From Scatophagus argus (taxonomy: Eukaryota > Chordata > Actinopteri > Scatophagidae): a DNA stretch of 64,000 bases. Numbering within the stretch: the first letter of the stretch is position 1; each line of letters opens with the position of its first letter. The position numbers were made by a program, and so were the translations under genes. Location of the stretch: the NCBI RefSeq assembly GCF_020382885.2, contig NC_058493.1:20120999-20184998 (forward strand). The letters are read 5' to 3'. Shown here in pieces: positions 25,835-36,818 of the stretch. Below the pieces are notes generated by a model, which saw only the letters and a list, made by a program, of their open reading frames with translations, had not been told where the DNA came from and searched no databases.

Positions 25835-27419
25835 ATGTTAAAATATGTTGTCATTGCAACCTACATTTTGCTTTTGTTGACTTTGTGTTTGGCTACAGGG
25901 TTATGAACAAGACAAGAACAAGACATTTAAAAAGAGAAATTACTTTGGTCTTTATTTTGGTCTATATGGAAAACATAAGATGTATAAATATTTTTAAAGT
26001 CTGCTTTTCACTGTAAATTACAGTATCACCATAGATGCAAAAAGCAATGTTCCCATACAGATGACATCAATCAAAATATAATACAGTCTGGTTTAAGAAA
26101 ACTGCAAAAGGGCATGTGTAATATATTACTAATCATTTCACAGTAATGTATTCTGAGACAAAAAAAAGTTTATAAATCATTTTAAATTACAAAAAACATC
26201 ACCCAAGTGAACATGGCTGATTCAAAAAAAAAAAAAGTGAAACATTTTCTTTTTAAAATCGTTTTCGAAAATGCCTGTGTACCATTTTTCTTTGAAAATC
26301 CACAAAGTCAATGTCTCTGCAAATAACAATGTTTGTGTGTGCATAATTGACTTTGAACAATACTACTCCACAACAAGTCTATTTCAGCACTCTAAAATCA
26401 TTTCCAAAACATTTAATGTATATTATAAAGCCTTTGAAGCGTGCAGTATACAAAATATATTAACTCTACGGTTGTTCTGATATCAGTATCGGACAGGCCT
26501 GTACGCAACCTAACAGAGGCTTTTTACTGCATCCATAACTTAACATCTAACCAGGGTTAGTGGTATACCGCCATTACAAATTAATAAAACTGCAATGGTA
26601 CTCTGTATCTGCCAATACTCAAAGTTCATGTATCGGAAAGGAAAAATATCAGAATACATCTAATGACTACAATATGTTAATATACAGTATAGCACCACCA
26701 TAGCGATAAATTGGGGAGACCCCTGCAATATAAAAGGCTTCCTCACTTATTTATTATTATATTCTTCACAGTGCATGTGAGGCTGTGAAGTTTGCTTATT
26801 GTCTGTTGTGTGATAACATCTTGGAGTTAATTTCCACAACAGGCTGACTAGGCAAGCCTCAGGCATTAGGGCCTGTTTGCACATTTTCTTATGGATATAG
26901 GAAAATGTAAAAAAACAAACAAACAAAAACACACTGACCTAATGTTCAAGTTTGAATAAGCAAACTCTTTTCACCATGTAACACTGATTCATCTTGACCT
27001 TACATCCCAGCAATAAATAGCACATTTCATAGTGTAAACAAGGCTGCAATGGTTTGGAAATGCATTCTTTAAAAAAAAAAAAAGACATAATTTTTACATC
27101 ATGATTATTCAAGAAACAACATTATTTTTTTAGCATTTTCTTCAAGTTTAAGAGAGCAGTATAAACAGCAGTTTGATTGAGAAAAAATTAAAATCCTTAT
27201 CTGAGTCTGTGGAAATCCAACAGCGACGACTGCTACACACCAAAATAGGTAGCAAAAATACGCAAGCTTGAGCAGCTAAGTTCTGGTGCCTGCTGAAGAA
27301 GTGACTTAACAGAGCAACAATATCCTCCAGAGTACAGTCCTGTTCAGAAATCAGTCCTTGGAAATAAGATCTCATGCTGCATCGGTGTCTGATGGGGACA
27401 TTTTGCTGCTCTTTCACCT
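25835..27419. other. Probable long 3' untranslated region of BLZF1
   Basis: No coding exon is supported on either strand. A minus-strand AATAAA at 25951-25956 would give BLZF1 a 3' UTR of about 1.5 kb that nearly meets the end of convergent TRMT10C. Confidence 0.45.
25951..25956 (-). promoter_or_regulatory. Candidate polyadenylation signal of BLZF1
   Basis: Minus-strand AATAAA about 1.46 kb beyond the BLZF1 stop. Nearer signals may also be used. Confidence 0.3.
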
Positions 27420-30400
27420 CTACAGCACCAGGATTTCTCCGGTGCAGCGTTCGCAGCAGTTAAAAGTAATGTTCTCATAGCGGGTGTATGGGTGAAACCT
27501 GCCAATGCTCTTTTTGTTGTTGAGGAAATCTGAGGGGGCAGAATCACAGAGTGGAGAATCTGTCTTGTTTTCTGAACAGGAAATTGGGTCTAAAATCTTC
27601 AGCACCTAAGATAGAAAACAGATAGCACGTTTGAGAACCTCTGTATGCTATGACAAATATCAGACTATGGTTAGATTTGTGCAAGGATATACAGTTTGTA
27701 CCTTCTCAGCCATCTTCTCAGCTGGTGTGCTGCAGAGCTGTTCGGCTGTTGCACTGCTGCTCTTCACCACACTGCTGCTGCCACTGGTGTTCCCCAGCAG
27801 GTGGGAGTTGATAGCATCTGCTAGCTTGTGATTGGCTGCTGCCAGCTCTCCAGTGCTGAGGGGCTGTGCACTGGGGTAGTACGTCTGCTGTCTGCCCCAC
27901 TGAAGAGACACCAGGAGCTGCTCCAAAGATCTGCGTTCACAGTAGACTGATTATTTGTTTTAAATCCTCTTCAGTCAGCAGTGAGTTATGTTTGTCACAT
28001 TAGTCATGCACTGTCACTGAAGAGCTCTTGCTAACAGCTGGTGTGACCTGCTGGTGCTGCTTCTGCAAGCATAATGGGAGTTGAATCTTAAAGTTTATGT
28101 TTTAATTTATTTTGATGTACTGAACTTTTATTGGGCACTTGACAGCTTTTAGCCCTGTAAGTATTTACGGTTAATCTTTAATATGTGAATAAATGACTAC
28201 ACATCACTCTTTCAGGACGCAAATTTTCCTCATCATCAGGAGATGTTTACAACAAGTAGTCTTTTTTTATTACGTCCTCGGAAAACCCAGCTGGAAACGA
28301 TTCAGAATTTTTAGGACAGGCATTTTTTTCTGCTGGGACGTACTGGTTGCTGAGACATATCTGCAGGAGGTATATGTGCGTTATTCAGTTTAGCAATTAC
28401 TAATCAGTGGTCATGTCATCATACCTGTGAGTGAGCACCATGTCCCTGGAGAACTCCTCTCTTTCTAACAGCAGGTCCTGAATGGCTCCTTGTGCCTCTC
28501 TTGTCTGTCTTTGCAGGGCTGCTCTGGCATTTGTCAGCTCCTCTGCCATGACTCTGAAGAGAAAACAGCGATACAACTATTTATTTGGCGTGATCACTGT
28601 GATTATGTCATCTCTTATCAATTCTCGCAGATGTTGAAAATGACCCTGATGGATGCTTCGCCACATAAAGCTTATTTTAAAATTGAGGATGAGGGGACAG
28701 AAGCTGTTGGTGCCCAAAAATAAAACATCAATTTGCCTTGTCTACTTCATACCTGCTGGCCAGGAACTTGCTTCTCCACACATCACACTGGATACTCATA
28801 CGCTCCAGCTGCTCTGCAGTGTGTGCCAGACTTCGGCCCAGAGCCTCATTCTCTAGAATCAGCTGGTTCTTCTCCCGTGCCAGACGCTCAAAGTGGTACT
28901 GAAGGTCATCGCCAACAGAGGCCACTAGCAGTTTCTTTAGCTCACGGTTCACCTGACACATAGAATGAATTAAAGTTACTTAATCCCTATTATAGTTTAA
29001 AACATGTATGGAGAAAAAAAAACAGTTTCCTTTATATTCATTTAAACGCATCAACAGAAACACAGTGGTCTCATCACCATATCCTCTCAAAGAGATGGGA
29101 CAAAGATACAGGATTTCCCTCGGGATCCATGAATTTCCCTTGGGATCAATAATAGTAGGATCAATGGGATCAATAGTATCTATCTATCTATCTATTATTT
29201 GAATTCAGACAGAAAGAAAAAGTAAATAAACCCGGTCAGGGTACACTTTCCTGATGGTGCAAAGTCTAATATGGCTAATACTTAAATAAAATGTATGTGC
29301 TGCATTGAAGCCTTACCTCTGTCTGCACACGGAGCTGATTAGAAAGGCCTTCCTTGTCCTGAAGGAGCCGGCGTTCAGAGTTCTGCAGTTTCTCCAGCTG
29401 TCCTCTCCAGTCCTCCACCAGAGGCAGTGGGGGAGAACCTTGCTCCTCAGCCTGTTGCCCAGCCTCCCCTTTCCCATCAGAGGGACCTGAGCGACTGGTC
29501 CGGCTAATGGCGGCACGTGGAATAACAATCCTCACAGCCTCTACCTCTGTGCAGGCCTCTCGACTCACTCTGCCCAGGTGGAGCACCCCGAGAGGTTGGG
29601 GAGCAGCAGGAGGAGCGGGATGGGAAAATTTGGGGCTGTGTTTTGGATTAGTCACCTTCAGGACGGGAAGTGCAGACGAACTTGGTGGCAGTGTATCTGT
29701 GTTCACCTCCAGGACAGCTGGTGTTTTTTTAGTTTCCATGCCATCGCCAGCGCCTCGAATAGGCACGTTGGCAGAATCTGCATAAGAGATAATATAAGAA
29801 ATAAACAAGGTCAAGTTTACACTTTGCACTTAAATAAGTGTCCTGAGTGATCCAACCAGAAATGGACCGCTCTAAATACAAGTGTAAACATTCCTATAAC
29901 ACACTGCAATTCATGTGTTATATATGTTAATCCTGATGTTTCTCTGACAACACTGAATGATCATCTAGATAGTTCCCTATTGAATTCCAAAAGTGTAAAC
30001 GTTCACACTGGATTTCATTGAGCATTCAGACAACTTCATGTACAGCTGACTGTGCACATACAAGATTAAATACTGGACTATATTCTATAGCTGAAGGTGT
30101 GGACAACATTATGGTCTTACTATCGACCTCAAGGACTGAATTTGTACACGGAAAAATTCACACGGCTGTATGGATGAGTGCAGGTTTTGGTGTGTTAGTC
30201 ACACTCACAAGTTGGAAAATCAAGCGATCAGTTAAAATTGATTATGTTCAAGTTATGACTTTGCAGTTTCATTTGAGCATAACCTGGATCGATGTAAACA
30301 CAGTATTCTTAGTCTAAACAGGCTGTTTAACAACCTTTGCATACATCAAATTGTATGTAATTTAACAAATCGTCAATAAACGAAAACATAAAATAAAGTG

Positions 30401-30515
30401 GTCTCAAACCAGACGACTGCTCATCACCTTGTTGCAACAGGCTAAAGAGATATGAAACAACTGTTTGTGAATTTAATAAAAAAAAACAGTACATACCTCT
30501 CACAGCAGCAGTCAT
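27420..30515 (-). CDS. blzf1: Golgin-45 (basic leucine zipper nuclear factor 1)
   Basis: Six coding exons: 30515-30497, 29777-29317, 28952-28753, 28553-28425, 27930-27702, 27605-27420. They give about 407 residues (human 400). Near-identical blocks to human golgin-45 include PIRGAGDGMET, LQNSERRLLQDKEGLSNQLR, VNRELKKLLVASVGDDLQYH, QLERMSIQCDVWRSKFLASR and the C-terminal GRFHPYTRYENITFNCCERC. The middle is a coiled-coil (about residues 130-270). The C-terminal Cys-containing tail ends in EILVL. Golgin-45 binds GRASP55 (GORASP2) and Rab2 at medial Golgi cisternae and is needed for Golgi stacking and secretion. The first coding exon encodes only MTAAVR plus one base, chosen because its donor phase fits exon 2. 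Confidence 0.96.
29097..29199. repeat. Repeat end with (TCTA)n microsatellite
   Basis: Repeated 'gggatc' blocks (for example 'atttcccttgggatcaataa') run into a TCTA array at about 29178-29192. This is a common fish arrangement of a repeat tail seeding a tetranucleotide microsatellite. It lies within a BLZF1 intron. Confidence 0.55.
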
Positions 30516-31634
30516 CGTGGAGGAGGTGGTGCTAGCTGAAAAGGGACTGTGTAGTTTACGTTAAGTGAAACCCAGGTCTTCAGGTTCGTCCTGTGACAAT
30601 TAACAATGAGGGAAGTAAGTTAACGTTAACTTATTTGTTGTTACGCATTTAAAGCGCTCAGACTGTGACAGCGATCAAATATGGTCAGCGTTAACAGCTG
30701 AGGTGGCGTTATTAGTTACGTTACACGATAACGGTAGCTAGCTGGTGAGCTAACCCGCTAATGTTAGCTGTTCGCCGAGGAGCATTACGAAAAGGAACAG
30801 TTGACGCCAAGTTCTACAACCCATGTTACAGTAACAACGCTGTCACGAAGGCTATTAGCTAAACGAGAAGACACTTTCAAATACAACAGAGATCCATTAT
30901 TTTATTTTGGGATTCAGATAAATTGTTTAGAACATACCGGTAAGACAAATAGCTCCAACCCTCCGACTAAGTCACCGCAAGCTCTTTATTTTGTCACCGG
31001 ACACAGTTGGCCGATGAAGAATGGACAAGAGCGAAAATTGCCCTGGGCTTGGCTCTCAGGCAAAAGATCCTGTCAAGAACACGCTTCTGTCTTGTAAATC
31101 ATGTTCGACGGTGCACATTGTTGAATATCGTGTTTTAAAATTCACCCAGGCCATGTTTTTTATTGACTACAACATGTCCATTTTGCCAAAATAGAAGCGT
31201 TATGGAAGCCTGACAAGACGGACCCGTGAAGGAAAAAACCCAGCGTGTGTGTGTGTGTGTAACTGTCCGTCCTTCCCCTCCCCACGAAACTGATCTCCAA
31301 TCGGTTGTTTTGATATCCTATCAGAATTCTTTTAACAGTAACTACATGTGAAACTGATAAGAGATCAGAAATTTGATGCTGTCTGAAGCAGGCGGTGTAA
31401 CATCTTACTCGACCTGAGCGACGCGGAACCTTCATGTGCAGTCGATATTTGCTCGTCGGACAAGAATAGTGTAACAACAAACGTTGAAAAGTGCCGCTGT
31501 GATGTTGTTTTTTTGTCTTTCCACTCCAGTGGTTTTCGGAGTTGATATGAGAAAATGTTCAAGTTAGCCAAGCACAGTTAATTGTTGCAAGGTTTTGTGT
31601 TCACAATACTACAAGTGAGTTTCGGGCTACAGTC
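30516..31634. promoter_or_regulatory. Probable shared promoter region of BLZF1 and ERCC5
   Basis: About 1.1 kb separate the divergent start codons. The stretch near 30.6-30.9 kb has many CG and AACG/GTTA words and probably holds the BLZF1 5' UTR. A TG run lies at 31242-31261. No coding exon and no TATA box were identified. Confidence 0.45.
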
Positions 31635-34600
31635 ATGGGAGTGCACGGACTCTGGAGGCTACTGGAGAGTACAGGGAAACCCATCAACCCCGAAACTCTG
31701 GAAGGAAAGATCCTTGCTGTTGGTATCTTGGTTTGATGCTAATCTGTTTGTCTGTCATTGTTTTAGAATGGTCTCGTCATCTTTCCTCCATTTCTCTGTC
31801 CGATGTTTAATGCTGCTTTCTGTTAAGTCATTGCATTAACCTTAACCAGACACCTCCAGACATTAGTATATGGCTGAACCAGGCAGTGAAGGGGGTGAGA
31901 GACCGTGAAGGTAACAGTGTCCATAACGCTCACCTCCTCACTCTCTTCCACCGCATCTGTAAGCTGCTTTTCTTCCGCATCAGGCCAGTGTTTGTGTTTG
32001 ATGGGGAAGCGCCACAGCTGAAGAAACAGACTCTGGTACGTCCAGTCACTTAACCAGTCTGTGTAACTGTTTTCTGAACAAAGATAACCGATTTTGAATA
32101 TTTTTACCAAATGTATGCGATTGGCTGTGACTGTGATACTGTTGCAGGCTCTGAGGAGGCAGAGGAAAGAGGAGCTAAGCCAGGAGTCCAGACAGACCAA
32201 TGAGAAACTCCTCAAGACGTTCCTGAAGAGACAAGCTATCAAAGCTGCACTTGGAGACCGAAGGTAGGAGAGAGGGGCAGTGTACAGGTGGGGGGGTGGC
32301 AGAGAAAACACAACGCTCTTCCCTTGTTTCTGACACATAAGAGACACAAAGCTTCCTGTCATGTTTCTCCTATGTCTCCTTCTCTACTTGCCTACTGTCC
32401 AAATAGCCATTAGAGTCATTGTAATGTCAGCACTTTTATTCTGAAATATCTTTTTATTTTTCTCTCCACAGTAAGGATCCTCTACCCAGCCTTTCCAGCG
32501 TGAGGAGAGATGAGGTGGACGATATGTATGTCCTACCAGCCCTGCCAGCTGCAGAGGAGAAGGACAAAAGCAGGTCAGAGGCCTGGGGAAGGTTACTATT
32601 CACTTGTTAGAAAGGATGAAGTGACAACTTTCACTCAGACTAACTACAGTCTATTTCTGAGTTTTACATCTGTCCTTTGCTAAATGAAGAAGAGGATGCC
32701 AAGCTTCTCCTCTTCACATGTGTGTTAGATAGGAGAGTCAGGTGTTCTGTGGAGACAAATCCTGACACTCCTGACTAGCCAAGCCAAGTGTTGTATTCGT
32801 GACTCTCTTTGCATGAACAGAAATAAGTTAAAACATTTTTTCTTTAATCAGTGACAAGTTACCATTTACGGTGCCTTGTTTTATGTAGTTATTTCACAAA
32901 TAATAATGATACTGTAATTGTGTTGTGTTTCATTCTTGCAGTTCAGAGGAGGAGGACGAGGAAGAGAAAGAGTGGGCAGAGATGGTTGACAGTTATCCCA
33001 TGTATCAGGTAAAAGAACATCAAATTATATACTGCAACAGCGCCACCATTTAATACAGTACAAATAGTTTGTGTTCAATCTGGACGATGCCTCAGTGTTA
33101 TATTGATTGAAGAGACAAGATATTATCTGGTATTTTGGTTTTAATATTTTAAGATTGCTTTGTTGTTACTGGACTCTTTGGTCCTGTATTGCATTAAAGT
33201 GATGTAATTTTCTTCGAAACTGAAGGGGGAATTTTATGATGACCCCAACTCAGTGGACATCAACTCAGAGGAGTTTGCCGGCCTGCCTCCCGAAATGAAA
33301 CACGAGATACTCAAAGACATGAAAGAGTTTTCCAAAAGACGGCGGACCATGTACAACAAACCTCCAGAGGTACTGTTCGCTTTTATTCACACTCACACAC
33401 TCAGCCATCTCCTCCTCCGTAACACAGACTTCACTCTTCACTCCCTCTTAGCACTCAGGTGACTTTTCCCAGTACCAGCTGGCCGGCCTGCTGCAGAGGA
33501 ACGAGCTGAACCAGCGTCTGGAGGGTGTGGAGAAAGAGATGAGCCAGCGGAGCGCCGTCAGCGCCCCACAGCTCTGCGAACAGGACGGGGATCAGCAGAG
33601 TCACAGCGTAGAGTCAAACCGACTGGTTTCCGAAGACCATTCTCACTATATCCTTATTAAAGGTGAGGGCGGGTATGATGATGTGATTACAGATATTCTG
33701 TATTTTACCGGAAAATTGTTAGTTTGGTTGAACGCATCGAAAGAGCAAATGCTCACAACCGTATTAGTTGACATTTTGATTTAAAATAAAGCACAGTAAT
33801 TTTTCAATGTGCTAGATTACTCGCCTCAATCATATTTAAATCTCTGCAAGTAGATTGGGGGCATGTTGACATCTGTAAAAACCAATGGGTGTATGGAAGC
33901 TAAATTAATCTACAATCTCATAAGATGTATTTTAGACATCACAAGTAAAAGTGACTGTAACATACAATGTAAATACAAATCTAAAAATGCAAGCTTGTCT
34001 GCGTGTTTATATTTAAAACACTGCCCCACATTTCTTACATAGGCTCGAGAACGAGTGAGACTGCCCCCAAGGACCGACCTGCAGCTGCGCCCTGGTCTGG
34101 GGGCTTCCTGTCCAGCAGCGGAAGACAAACAGCAGGCAGACCTGAGCCACTCTGGCGTCCTGCTTGTGAGGAAGAGGAGAAAGTCCGAGGTTCTTCCCCA
34201 GAAGACTCCAAACCATCTGTCTCAACGCCGTTTCAGGGAGACACGTCACCACCCTCACCTCGTACACTTCAGGCAATCCAGGCCGCAATGAACGACAGCT
34301 CAGATGAGGAGAGGGTAGATCACGAAAAGAACGGCGGTAGTTTGTCCCCACGTACTCAACGGGCAATCCACCAAGCTCTCGCTGAGGAGGACGACAGCGG
34401 TGCTGAACATGTGACTCTAACTGGCAGGTCACCCACCAAACTGCAGGCGAATATCATTCATCATCGTGTACCACAAGTGGTCCTCAGCAGCTCAGAGGAA
34501 GAGCGAGAACCTGATGGCGTGAACTGTTTACCTAAAGAAAATGGTGACTCAAAGGGTAGCCCGATGAGCCAAAGTTTACATGTGAAAGATAGTATGTTTG

Positions 34601-36311
34601 TCAGTAGTTCTGAAGATGAGATGGAAGAAGTGATTGGTCAGAGAAATAAGGCATTTCACTTTGCGGTGCTGCAACAACTTCACAAGGGAGAGATGAAGTC
34701 AGAAGAGGAGACAGAGAAAGGACAGTTGATAGAGGATGTGAGGACAGGAAGTGGAGGACAGACAGAGAAACAAGAAGAGCCTGAGAGAAGAGAATCAGAG
34801 CACGGATCGATCACAAGGAACAGGGATCTGGTTCAACCGCAGGGTGCTGCTGCCTCCACTCAAAACACAGTATCTATCGACCTCTCTGCACAGGTGTGTG
34901 GAAAGCCTCTCAGTGCAGAGACTGAAATTCATCCTGTGCCGTTAGAGCAGAGGAGTAACGAGTCCCCTCCAGAGGACAAGAATGGAGACGATGTGAAGTT
35001 AGAGGGCAGTGAGGACAGCGGATCAGAAGGTACAGTTATAGTTTGTATAAGATCATATTCAGTCGTGATTTCATAAACCAGCAGATATTAGCTAAAGTGC
35101 ATTTTGTTTCCTGCTTTATTTAGAGAGCTTCATCGAGGTATCAGAAGAAGAGTTAAAAGAGGAGGATGAAGATGATTCACTTATAATGATTAGAGAGAAA
35201 CAATCTCCAGATGAGATCCATGAAGACAAGACCAAGAAAGAAGAAAAACTGGAAGAAAGTTCAACAGAGGCTCCCAGCAGTTTGACATTAGAAGAAGAAG
35301 AGGACAAAAACAGACAGACTGAAGAGAAAGAGCTGAAGGAGGGAGCGGAGACAGAATCCCGCTCCACTCCAGTCATCAATGAATGGGAGCATTTTGATGT
35401 GGTGAGCGTTGTGGTTTGAGCTGGTTAGCCGTGCTTTAGGCTGAGCTGTCCAGCAGGTTAACGTGTATGAGACAGGTCTGATGCAAAGTGTGTGTGTATT
35501 CGTGTGTGTGTTGTGCTGCAGGATGAGCTGGAGGCTCTGGAGAGCTCTCTGCAGGTGGAGCAGAGCAGCCTGAGGGAGCTGAAACAGCAGCAGGAGAGGA
35601 TGGCGAACACCGTCACCGGACAGATGTACCTGGAGAGCCAGGTGAATGAAAGACACACATAAGCCACACAGACACACAGCCGTCCTTATGAAAATAGTTG
35701 ACTTATTATTATAAGAATCAAATGAAAATGTAAATCCTCATGCATAGACTCTGTCACTGGGCTGAGATGTGCCAGTCCAGAGAAGGTGCCAAATCGACTG
35801 GGGTATAAATTTCAAACATTTCCAGTGCCATGCAGTCAGCATCAGCTTATTCACACTCAATCGACCTCAAAGGTCAACCTGTCAGCATTTTCCTTCTTCA
35901 TAAAATTACCACGTGACGTAAAACCTCTAGAGTGCCTGGTCTTTCTCAATCCCTTTGGCTGCTTTGGTAATACAAAAAAAAAATATATTTAAAATATTGG
36001 CCAATGTAATGTTGGGGTCATTAATAAATCCGACGACGTAACACAGTGACCGCACGGTAATGACTGTTTTCCTCTTCAACACCAGGAGCTGCTGCGGCTG
36101 TTTGGCGTGCCGTACCTGGTGGCGCCGATGGAGGCTGAGGCTCAGTGTGCAGCGCTCGACCGCACTGACCACACACACGGGACCATCACAGACGATTCAG
36201 ATGTGTGGCTGTTTGGAGGGAGACACGTCTACAAGAACTTCTTCAGCCAGGACAAATATGTTGAACACTACCAGTACAGTGACATGCAGAACCAACTGGG
36301 TCAGTGCCCGC

Positions 36312-36352
<41 letters not shown>

Positions 36353-36759
36353 AAGGTCCAGAAGAGGTTTTATGCTGTTTAATATTTGGTCCTTATGAAG
36401 GTTAAAATTCTTCTTGTTCTTTTCATTGACCAACAGGCCACATCTAACAATTCTTTTCTTTTCTTTTTTTCTTTTTCAATTGCTAATTGTTGTCTAACTT
36501 TTGTCTTTGACTTTTATGTTGGTCTGTGTATGACATATCTTATCATTTGTAGTTGCCAGCTTACCTTCATTTATTTCATTTCAAAGCAATTGATATGTAA
36601 CCATGAGTGCAGATGATGAAGAAAAGTAAGGTGTTGAAATTATACTGGGATGAGTGCTAATCTGATGTGTTCATAGTGCAAGTATCAGAGACAGGTGTTT
36701 GTGTCGGCAGTGACTGATGGGCTGTCAGCAAACTGACCAGGCAAGAGTGTCCACGGCTT

Positions 36760-36818
<59 letters not shown>

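Noticed and set aside
31823-32362. Minus-strand open frame of 179 codons
   Set aside because: It lies across ERCC5 exons 2 and 3 and their introns in antisense, so it is a shadow.
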